Assembly: GCA_900549455.1 (NCBI GenBank)
Contig: UROM01000079.1
Coordinates: forward strand, 1 to 8,205
Direction: 5' to 3'
DNA: 8,205 bases
Source: an uncultured Collinsella sp.
GTDB lineage: Bacteria > Actinomycetota > Coriobacteriia > Coriobacteriales > Coriobacteriaceae
Of this stretch, positions 1 to 5,252 are shown in pieces. A model generated the notes under the pieces. The model was not told the DNA's origin. It ran no database searches and saw only the letters and a program-made list of their open reading frames with translations. Positions within the stretch are counted from its first letter, which is position 1, and every line of letters starts with the position of its first letter. The position numbers were made by a program, and so were the translations under genes.

Positions 1-29
1 GTGGGCTCGGAGATGTGTATAAGAGACAG
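1..29 (+). other. Nextera/Tn5 sequencing adapter remnant (non-genomic)
   Basis: The first 29 bases match the 3' part of the Illumina Nextera read-2 transposase adapter. They start GTGGGCTCGG and end in the 19-bp Tn5 mosaic end AGATGTGTATAAGAGACAG at 11-29. This is library construct, not chromosome, so the window starts at a contig end with untrimmed adapter. Read in the frame of the downstream rpsB tail it is open and gives GLGDVYKRQ, a peptide that should not be annotated as protein. The match is recognised from memory of the adapter; a natural Tn5 end is very unlikely because the adapter-specific bases before the mosaic end are also present. Confidence 0.96.
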
Positions 30-59
30 GAGATGGCCGCTGAGCCCAAGGCCGAGTAA
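30..59 (+). CDS. rpsB: C-terminal end of 30S ribosomal protein S2 (partial)
   Basis: Nine codons and a TAA stop remain (EMAAEPKAE). The 5' part is missing because the contig ends here. The identification rests mainly on position: rpsB lies directly upstream of tsf in most bacteria, and an acidic Ala/Glu/Pro/Lys-rich tail is common at the C-terminus of S2 in high-GC Gram-positives. The peptide is too short to prove the family. The frame stays open leftwards through the adapter, so an automatic annotation will probably extend this fragment with false residues. It would be co-transcribed with tsf, whose start is 45 bases downstream. Confidence 0.6.
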   Translation, partial: EMAAEPKAE

Positions 60-92
60 ATCAGTCTTAGTTAATTCTTTTTCATCTCTTTG

Positions 93-98
93 AAAGGA
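93..98 (+). promoter_or_regulatory. Ribosome binding site of tsf
   Basis: AAAGGA lies six bases before ATG 105 and decides the start there. An in-frame TTG at 90 would add five residues but overlaps this site and has no Shine-Dalgarno sequence of its own. The resulting N-terminus MAQITAAMVK is typical of EF-Ts. Confidence 0.7.
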
Positions 99-104
99 AC
101 CACA

Positions 105-974
105 ATGGCCCAGATTACCGCCGCTATGGTCAAGCAGCTCCGCGAGATGACCGACTCCCCGATGATGGAGTGCAAGAAGGCTCTCGTCGAGGCTGACGGC
201 GACATGGACGCCGCTGTCGACGTTCTGCGCAAGAACGGCCTCGCCAAGGCTGCCAAGAAGGCTGGCCGTGAGACCAACGAGGGCGCTGTCGCCGCGTTCG
301 TCTCCGAGGACGGCAAGACCGGCGCTCTGCTCGAGCTCTCCTGCGAGACCGACTTCGTCGGCTCCAACGCCAAGTTCACCGGCTTTGCTTCCAAGGTCGC
401 CGAGGTTGTCGCCACCACCGAGCCTGCTGACGTCGACGCTCTGCTCGAGAAGCCGATGGGCGAGGAGACCGTTTCCTCCGAGCTCACCGAGATGATTCAC
501 ATCATGGGCGAGAACATGAAGATCTCCCGTTTCGCCGCCCGCAAGGCTGAGAACGGCGCTCTCGCTTCTTACATCCACATGGGTGGTAAGATCGGCGTTC
601 TCGTCGAGTTCGCTTTCGAGAAGGCCGAGACCGCTCAGGCTGAGTCCTTCAAGACCTTTGCTCACGACGTTGCCCTTCAGGTTGCCGCCGTCGCACCGAT
701 CTGCGCTACCCGCGATCAGGTTCCGGCTGAGACCGTCGACCACGAGAAGCAGATCTACATGGCTCAGGCTGCCGAGTCCGGCAAGCCCGAGGCTATCCAG
801 GAGAAGATGGCTGTTGGCCGTCTGGAGAAGTTCTACAAGCAGTCCGTGCTCACCGAGCAGGAGTTCATCAAGGACAGCTCCCTCACCATCAAGAAGTACG
901 CTGAGCAGGTCTCCAAGGAGCTCGGCGACACCATTACCGTCGTTGCCTTTGACCGTCTGGTCCGTGGCGAGTAA
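105..974 (+). CDS. tsf: Translation elongation factor Ts
   Basis: EF-Ts is the cytoplasmic guanine-nucleotide exchange factor that releases GDP from EF-Tu so it can bind GTP and aminoacyl-tRNA again. The 289-residue product is close to the usual bacterial length. The N-terminal UBA-like domain (about 1-55) contains the family signature as LREMTDSPMMECKKAL at 12-27; a proline stands where E. coli has glycine, as also occurs in other lineages. The core domain carries ETDFV at 81-85, the motif that contacts EF-Tu, and the dimerisation domain runs to the C-terminus (KELGDTITVVAFDRL). It probably shares an operon with rpsB and is closed by the terminator at 998-1032. Codons are strongly biased: phenylalanine is mostly TTC, unlike later genes in the window, consistent with very high expression. 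Confidence 0.98.
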   Translation: MAQITAAMVKQLREMTDSPMMECKKALVEADGDMDAAVDVLRKNGLAKAAKKAGRETNEGAVAAFVSEDGKTGALLELSCETDFVGSNAKFTGFASKVAEVVATTEPADVDALLEKPMGEETVSSELTEMIHIMGENMKISRFAARKAENGALASYIHMGGKIGVLVEFAFEKAETAQAESFKTFAHDVALQVAAVAPICATRDQVPAETVDHEKQIYMAQAAESGKPEAIQEKMAVGRLEKFYKQSVLTEQEFIKDSSLTIKKYAEQVSKELGDTITVVAFDRLVRGE

Positions 975-997
975 ATAAGCTCTTGTAGCTGGTAATG

Positions 998-1032
998 AGC
1001 AGGCTGTGGGTTTTACTCACAGCCTGCTTTTT
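998..1032 (+). terminator. Rho-independent terminator after tsf
   Basis: AGCAGGCTGTG at 998-1008 pairs perfectly with CACAGCCTGCT at 1018-1028. Two more pairs (one G-U) extend the stem inward to a TTTTA loop at 1011-1015. A T tract (1028-1032) follows at once. The site is 23 bases after the tsf stop and separates the rpsB-tsf transcript from the pyrH operon. Confidence 0.93.
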
Positions 1033-1053
1033 CATGGCTCTCCGTTAAGCCTT

Positions 1054-1062
1054 TGATATTAT
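1054..1062 (+). promoter_or_regulatory. Probable extended -10 promoter of the pyrH operon
   Basis: TGATATTAT fits the extended -10 pattern TGnTATAAT with one mismatch in the hexamer (TATTAT at 1057-1062). It lies between the tsf terminator and the pyrH ribosome binding site. No good -35 hexamer is seen 16-18 bases upstream, which an extended -10 can compensate for. Transcription would start near 1069, leaving a leader of roughly 20 bases. The local AT-rich stretch stands out from the GC-rich surroundings. This is a pattern call only. Confidence 0.5.
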
Positions 1063-1077
1063 GTTATGAGTCTAATT

Positions 1078-1085
1078 AAAGGAGG
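1078..1085 (+). promoter_or_regulatory. Ribosome binding site of pyrH, fixing a TTG start
   Basis: AAAGGAGG is a near-perfect complement to the 16S rRNA 3' end. It sits six bases before TTG 1092 and supports this non-ATG start, for which no competing ATG gives a full-length protein. Confidence 0.85.
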
Positions 1086-1091
1086 ATCGCT

Positions 1092-1814
1092 TTGTCCGAC
1101 ATCCGATATAAACGCGTACTTCTGAAGCTCTCCGGTGAAGCGCTGATGGGCGACGGTCAATATGGCATCGACCCCAAGGTTACCGACCATCTTGCCAAGC
1201 AGGTCAAGGAGCTGCTCGCCGTTGGCCATGAGGTCGGCGTTGTTGTCGGCGGCGGCAACATTTTCCGTGGCATGGCCGGCGCTGCCGGTGGCATGGATCG
1301 CGCCCAGGCCGACTACATGGGCATGCTGGCAACTGTTATGAACGCGCTCGCCCTGCAGGATGCCTTCGAGCACAACGATGTTCCCTGCCGCGTGATGAGC
1401 GCTATCCAGATGAACGAGATCTGCGAGCCCTATATTCGCCGTCGCGCCATCAACCACCTTTCCAAGGGCAACGTCGTTATTTTTGCCGCCGGTTCGGGCA
1501 ATCCGTACTTTACGACTGACACCGCCGCGGCTCTTCGTGCCTGCGAGATCGGTGCCGAGATTCTGATTAAGGCCACCAAGGTTGACGGCATCTACGACAA
1601 GGATCCTGTCAAGTGTTCCGATGCCGTCCGTTTTGACAAGATTACCTATCACGAGGTTCTCGTCCGCGGTCTGCAGGTTATGGATTCCACGGCCACGGCG
1701 CTGTGCCAGGATAACCGTATGCCGATTTTGGTCCTCAACATCGATGGCGAGGACACCGTCAAACGCGCGCTTTCGGGTGAGCCCGTCGGCACGCTCGTCT
1801 ATCAGGAGGATTAA
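1092..1814 (+). CDS. pyrH: Uridylate kinase (UMP kinase)
   Basis: This enzyme phosphorylates UMP to UDP with ATP in the cytoplasm, feeding UTP/CTP synthesis and UDP-sugar supply for the cell wall. Bacterial UMP kinases are hexamers of the amino acid kinase fold. The 240-residue product has the usual length and motifs in order: KLSGEAL at 12-18, GGGNIFRG at 53-60, the UMP-binding region around DRAQADYMGMLATVMNAL (69-86), GSGNPYFTTDTAAALRA at 134-150, and KVDGIYDKDP at 163-172. The TTG start follows a very strong Shine-Dalgarno site. It is the first gene of the operon, and its stop is two bases before the frr start, so the two are probably translationally coupled. No pyrimidine attenuator or other leader structure is seen upstream. 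Confidence 0.98.
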   Translation: MSDIRYKRVLLKLSGEALMGDGQYGIDPKVTDHLAKQVKELLAVGHEVGVVVGGGNIFRGMAGAAGGMDRAQADYMGMLATVMNALALQDAFEHNDVPCRVMSAIQMNEICEPYIRRRAINHLSKGNVVIFAAGSGNPYFTTDTAAALRACEIGAEILIKATKVDGIYDKDPVKCSDAVRFDKITYHEVLVRGLQVMDSTATALCQDNRMPILVLNIDGEDTVKRALSGEPVGTLVYQED

Positions 1815-1816
1815 GC

Positions 1817-2353
1817 ATGGCAGAGAACATCACCGCCCACATGGACAAGTCGCTCGAGTCCCTCAAGCACAACTTCTCCAAGGTTCGCACGGGCCGCGCC
1901 AACGCTAACATTCTGTCCGACATTTCGGTCGATTACTACGGTGTTCCCACGCCGGTTACCCAGGTTGCCGCCGTTAAGACCCCCGAGGCTCACATGCTGC
2001 TTATCGAGCCCTGGGACAAGGCGCTCGTCAACGCAATCGTGAAGGCTATCAGCGCTTCCGATCTGGGCATTACTCCCAACTCTGACGGTACCGTCGTGCG
2101 CCTGCCGTTCCCGGCTCCCACCGAGGAGCGTCGTCGCGAGCTCGTCAAGGAGTGCCGCGAGTATGCCGAGCAGGCCAAGGTCTCCATTCGCAACATCCGT
2201 CGCGACTTTAACAACAAGCTCGAGCGCGACGAAGAGCTCACCGAGGACGATGTCCGTCGCGAGCAGGCCAAGGTCCAGAAGTATACCGATGAGTATGTTG
2301 CCAAGGTTGAGGAGCTTCTGAAGGAAAAAGAAGCCGAGGTCATGGAGATCTAA
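1817..2353 (+). CDS. frr: Ribosome recycling factor
   Basis: RRF works with EF-G to split the post-termination ribosome so its subunits can be reused. The 178-residue protein is slightly shorter than the typical 185, the difference being at the N-terminus (MAENITAHMDKSLESLK), where many homologues have a few more residues. Family features are the conserved VRTGRAN stretch near 23-29, the VDYYGVPTPV segment at 38-47 leading into the beta domain, and the long charged C-terminal helices of the three-helix bundle (about 102-178). ATG 1817 has AGGAGG at 1804-1809, inside the last codons of pyrH, seven bases upstream. pyrH-frr adjacency is widely conserved. Nothing looks broken. Confidence 0.97.
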   Translation: MAENITAHMDKSLESLKHNFSKVRTGRANANILSDISVDYYGVPTPVTQVAAVKTPEAHMLLIEPWDKALVNAIVKAISASDLGITPNSDGTVVRLPFPAPTEERRRELVKECREYAEQAKVSIRNIRRDFNNKLERDEELTEDDVRREQAKVQKYTDEYVAKVEELLKEKEAEVMEI

Positions 2354-2354
2354 G

Positions 2355-3149
2355 GTGCAATACGACGAGAACAAACTGGTCGAGTACTTTGCCGACGCCC
2401 CTGCGGGCGTCGGTTTTTCCGACCTTGACCTCAATAAGATTCCGCATCATATTTCGTGCATCATGGACGGTAACGGTCGCTGGGCCACGGCGCGCGGTCT
2501 TGCCCGCACCGAGGGCCACAAGGCCGGTATCGTCTCCCTGCGCGAGATTATTACCGCATGCGTGCGCTTGGGCGTCGACGTCCTTTCGGCCTATGCGTTT
2601 TCCACCGAAAACTGGAACCGTCCGCAGCACGAGGTCAACGTTTTGATGCATTTGTTTGCCAAGACGTTTATCGATGAGCTGCCGCTGCTTAAGCGCGAAA
2701 ACGTGCGCGTTGTCTTTTTGGGCGATATTTCCGCACTGCCTAAGAAGACCCGCGATGTCTTTGAGCGAGGTCTTGCCGAGTGTGCCGCCCACACCGGCAT
2801 GACGCTGGCGCTTGCCGTCAACTACGGCGCCCGTGCTGAGATCACCCGTGCTGTCCGTCAGATCGCGCTCGATGCCGCCGCCGGCAAGATCGATCCCGCC
2901 GCTATCGACGATGATATGGTTGCCTCGCACCTCTATACTGCTGGGCTGCCCGATCCTGAGCTTGTGATTCGCACCTCCGGCGAGCTTCGCCTTTCGAATT
3001 ATCTGCTGTGGCAGGTTGCCTATTCCGAGTTTTATGTCACCGATACCTATTGGCCCGACTTTGATCGTTGGGGCCTTGTCGACGCCATTTTGGCCTACCA
3101 GGGCCGCGACCGCAGGTTTGGTGGACTGAGCAAGACCGAGGAGGCTTAA
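2355..3149 (+). CDS. uppS: Isoprenyl (undecaprenyl) diphosphate synthase
   Basis: A cis-prenyltransferase that condenses isopentenyl diphosphate with farnesyl diphosphate to make the long-chain carrier lipid for peptidoglycan and other envelope polymers. The 264-residue product has the family motifs: IMDGNGRWA at 36-44 with catalytic Asp38, GHKAG at 54-58, YAFSTENWNRP at 80-90, and VIRTSGELRLSNYLLWQ at 204-220 with the diphosphate-binding arginines 206 and 212, then Glu225 in VAYSE. NYGAR at 156-160 replaces the usual NYGGR. About 30 residues precede the catalytic core, as in many high-GC Gram-positives. GTG 2355 is chosen because GGAG lies seven bases upstream and no later start keeps IMDGNG. 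It begins one base after the frr stop. A terminator-like hairpin lies inside codons 13-22. Exact chain length of the product cannot be read from sequence. Confidence 0.96.
   Translation: MQYDENKLVEYFADAPAGVGFSDLDLNKIPHHISCIMDGNGRWATARGLARTEGHKAGIVSLREIITACVRLGVDVLSAYAFSTENWNRPQHEVNVLMHLFAKTFIDELPLLKRENVRVVFLGDISALPKKTRDVFERGLAECAAHTGMTLALAVNYGARAEITRAVRQIALDAAAGKIDPAAIDDDMVASHLYTAGLPDPELVIRTSGELRLSNYLLWQVAYSEFYVTDTYWPDFDRWGLVDAILAYQGRDRRFGGLSKTEEA
2392..2418 (+). terminator. Intragenic terminator-like hairpin in the 5' part of uppS
   Basis: CCGACGCCC at 2392-2400 pairs over nine perfect base pairs with GGGCGTCGG at 2405-2413 around the tetraloop CTGC, and TTTTT follows at 2414-2418. The form is that of an intrinsic terminator, but it lies 37 bases inside the uppS reading frame. 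GTCGG at 2409-2413 could instead pair with CCGAC at 2419-2423 across the T run, giving a weaker mutually exclusive hairpin. Translating ribosomes would normally keep the hairpin open, so it could act as a translation-sensitive attenuator. It may also be a coincidence of codon use. Confidence 0.4.
3138..3144 (+). promoter_or_regulatory. Ribosome binding site of cdsA, fixing a GTG start
   Basis: GAGGAGG in the last codons of uppS ends seven bases before GTG 3152. The cdsA frame is open much further upstream into uppS (to an ATG at 3068), but that region encodes no family-like sequence and would overlap uppS by over 80 bases. Confidence 0.8.
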
Positions 3150-3151
3150 TC

Positions 3152-4042
3152 GTGTCCGATCGTCCCAAGGCGTCTGCTCCCAAGGCGTCAACCCCCAAGG
3201 CGCCTTCCGCCAAGAGCGGCGCGGCTGCGACTTCGTGGTTGGCCGGCTTTATTACCCGCGCCGCCGCAGGTATCGTCTACGCCGTCGTATTTATTCTCTG
3301 CTTGGTTTTGGGTATCGTTCCCACTGCCATTTTTGTCTCCGTCATGAGCGGCCTGTGCTGCTATGAGTTTTTCCGCATGACGAAGCTCGATGGCAAGGTG
3401 GCCAACGAGCGCCTGGGTATCGCTGCCGCCGTGCTCTTTCCGCTCTCGGCGCTGGGCGACTCGCTGCTGTTGAATGCCCTGCTTTTTGCACTGATGCTTG
3501 CGGTGGGTATTTGGTACGTCTGGTCGTCGCGTACCCGTATATCCGATGTAGCCGTGACGCTCATGGGCCCCATCTACACCGGTTTTATGCTGTCGGCCAT
3601 CGTTCTGCTGCGCGATGCCGTGCCCGGTTTTGCCGGCGCCCTGCTTTCGGTGGGTGTTTGCGCGTCTCTCTGGGTCTCCGATTCGTTCGCCTATATCGTG
3701 GGTAGCCGTATCGGCAAGCACAAGATGGTCCCCAAGATTTCTCCCAAAAAGAGCTGGGAGGGCTTTGTCGGCGGCATCTTGGGTTCGGTTCTCATCTGGC
3801 TCATTTTGTGGGCGACGCATTTCTATAAGCTGAGCTTGCCCTATGCGCTGCTGTGCGGCGTGGTCGTGTCCATCTTGGGCGTTATCGGCGACCTCATCGA
3901 GTCGCGCATCAAGCGTGGCGTGGGCGTCAAGGATTCCGGCAACCTTATTCCGGGTCATGGCGGCATGCTCGACCGTAGCGACTCGCTTATTATTGGTTGC
4001 ATTACCGCGCAGCTACTTTTGATGATCGGAGGCGTGCTGTAA
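3152..4042 (+). CDS. cdsA: Phosphatidate cytidylyltransferase (CDP-diacylglycerol synthase)
   Basis: A membrane enzyme that converts phosphatidic acid and CTP to CDP-diacylglycerol, the branch point for bacterial phospholipids. The 296-residue product shows several hydrophobic helices from about residue 35 on (for example 40-66, 89-123, 161-176, 209-222, 231-247, 279-295). The CDS signature runs from Ser251 to Asp277, with IKRGVGVKDSG at 253-263 and PGHGGMLDRSD at 267-277; a serine takes the usual hydrophobic position in DRxD. VSDSFAYIVGSRIGK (175-189) and PKKSWEG (198-204) are further conserved segments. The first 25 or so residues are a hydrophilic Lys/Pro/Ala/Ser extension encoded by 15-bp repeats. 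The GTG start lies two bases after the uppS stop; the stop codon overlaps the dxr start by one base. Confidence 0.96.
   Translation: MSDRPKASAPKASTPKAPSAKSGAAATSWLAGFITRAAAGIVYAVVFILCLVLGIVPTAIFVSVMSGLCCYEFFRMTKLDGKVANERLGIAAAVLFPLSALGDSLLLNALLFALMLAVGIWYVWSSRTRISDVAVTLMGPIYTGFMLSAIVLLRDAVPGFAGALLSVGVCASLWVSDSFAYIVGSRIGKHKMVPKISPKKSWEGFVGGILGSVLIWLILWATHFYKLSLPYALLCGVVVSILGVIGDLIESRIKRGVGVKDSGNLIPGHGGMLDRSDSLIIGCITAQLLLMIGGVL
3163..3207 (+). repeat. Three 15-bp imperfect tandem units in the cdsA 5' end
   Basis: The core CCCAAGGCGTC occurs at 3164-3174 and 3179-3189, and CCCAAGGCGCC at 3194-3204, giving an exact 15-base period. The units encode PKASA, PKAST and PKAPS, and a degenerate fourth unit (AKSG) follows. 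The repeat stays in frame, so copy changes would only lengthen or shorten the N-terminal tail. Confidence 0.85.
4028..4032 (+). promoter_or_regulatory. Ribosome binding site of dxr
   Basis: GGAGG within the last codons of cdsA ends nine bases before ATG 4042. It supports the overlapping TAATG start rather than an upstream in-frame start at 3997, whose extra residues look unlike the family. Confidence 0.75.
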
Positions 4043-5229
4043 TGTCATTCCAGACGACGTATGGCCCTGATGGACGCCTTCGCGTTGCCATCCTGGGTTG
4101 TACGGGCTCTATCGGAACGCAGGCACTCGATGTATGCCGTCAGCATGCCGATCGATTGCAGGTTACGGCGCTGTCCGTTAACTCCAGCACTTCGGAGCTC
4201 GTTGCGTTTGCCCGCGAATTCTCGGTTCCGGCCGTTGCCGTGGCCGACACCACCCACGGTGCGGACGCTGTACTGCAGGGGCTGCCCGAGGGCACCGAGC
4301 TCGGTGTTGGTGCGCAGGCGGTTTGTGAGCTCGCGCGTCGCGATGACGTCGACTGTGTGCTTGTTGCCATTGTGGGCGCTGCCGGGCTTGAAGCGAGCCA
4401 TGCGGCTCTGACCTCGAACAAGCGTCTTGCACTTGCTAACAAGGAGTCCCTCGTTGTCGGCGGTGACCTGCTGATGCCGTTGGCGCGGCCGGGTCAGCTC
4501 ATTCCGGTCGACTCCGAGCACTCCGCCATCTACCAGTGCTATCTGGGGGAGAATCCGCGCGAGGCTCACTGCATTTGGCTCACTTGCTCGGGTGGTCCGT
4601 TCTTTGGTCGTACGCGCGACGAGCTCAATCGCGTGACACGCGCCGATGCGCTGGCACATCCCACGTGGGCCATGGGCGCTAAGATCACCATCGACTCCGC
4701 CACTCTTATGAACAAGGGCCTGGAGCGTATCGAGGCGATGCATCTGTTCGGTTGCGATCTCGACTTTATCAACGTGGTCGTTCAGCGCCAGTCAAAGATT
4801 CATTCGATGGTCGAGTTTGCCGACGGCTCCGTGATGGCGCATCTCGGTGCGTCCGACATGCGCATTCCCATCCAGTTTGCCTTTTCGTATCCCGAGCGCT
4901 GGGATACTCCGGCGCCGCGAATCGATTTTCGTGAGTTGGGGCAGCTTACCTTCGACGCGGCCGATATGGACACGTTCCGCTGCCTGGCGCTGGCCGAGCG
5001 TGCCGGCAAGACGGGTGGCACCATGCCGTGCGTGCTGAATGCCGCCAACGAAGTTGCCGTCGATGCCTTCCTGCGCGATGCCTGTACCTTTACCGATATC
5101 GATCGCATCGTTGAGTCCTGCATGGATGCACACGATACGCAGGCGGTTGCATCGTTTGAGCAGCTTCGCGATATCGATACGTGGGCTCGCGCCAAGGCCG
5201 CCGAGGTGCTCGCTGCAACCCGCTCTTAA
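4042..5229 (+). CDS. dxr: 1-deoxy-D-xylulose 5-phosphate reductoisomerase
   Basis: The first committed enzyme of the MEP pathway: it rearranges and reduces DXP to 2-C-methylerythritol 4-phosphate with NADPH and a divalent metal, in the cytoplasm. The 395-residue product has the usual length. Seen in order: the nucleotide-binding GCTGSIGTQAL (19-29), ANKESLV (132-138), PVDSEHSAIYQC (155-166) with metal ligands Asp157 and Glu159, LTCSGGPF (180-187), HPTWAMGAKITIDSATLMNKGLE (206-228) with His206 and metal ligand Glu228, IHSMVEF (253-259), and MPCVLNAANEVAV (328-340). Two departures: VVVQRQSKIHS at 245-255 replaces the more usual HPQS context, so Gln248-Arg249 stand where His-Pro are common, and Cys182 replaces a usual Ala. 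His254, equivalent to E. coli His257, is kept. Active-site residues are otherwise intact. The start overlaps the cdsA stop. Confidence 0.97.
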   Translation: MSFQTTYGPDGRLRVAILGCTGSIGTQALDVCRQHADRLQVTALSVNSSTSELVAFAREFSVPAVAVADTTHGADAVLQGLPEGTELGVGAQAVCELARRDDVDCVLVAIVGAAGLEASHAALTSNKRLALANKESLVVGGDLLMPLARPGQLIPVDSEHSAIYQCYLGENPREAHCIWLTCSGGPFFGRTRDELNRVTRADALAHPTWAMGAKITIDSATLMNKGLERIEAMHLFGCDLDFINVVVQRQSKIHSMVEFADGSVMAHLGASDMRIPIQFAFSYPERWDTPAPRIDFRELGQLTFDAADMDTFRCLALAERAGKTGGTMPCVLNAANEVAVDAFLRDACTFTDIDRIVESCMDAHDTQAVASFEQLRDIDTWARAKAAEVLAATRS

Positions 5230-5252
5230 TCGTAAGGATTGCTTTTCGTTTT

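Noticed and set aside
11..29. Natural Tn5/IS50 end or transposon insertion at the window start
   Set aside because: The bases before the mosaic end are those of the Nextera read-2 adapter, and nothing else of a transposon is present, so library adapter explains it better.
3068..3151. Upstream extension of cdsA to an ATG at 3068
   Set aside because: It would overlap uppS by more than 80 bases, and a strong ribosome site points to GTG 3152 instead.
2340..3191. Long minus-strand open frame (283 codons) opposite uppS
   Set aside because: It covers uppS almost exactly in antisense and encodes low-complexity sequence without family features; a shadow frame.
3188..3958. Minus-strand open frame (256 codons) opposite cdsA
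   Set aside because: The translation is rich in His, Arg, Gln and Asn, typical of reverse-reading a membrane-protein gene; no ribosome site or motif supports it.
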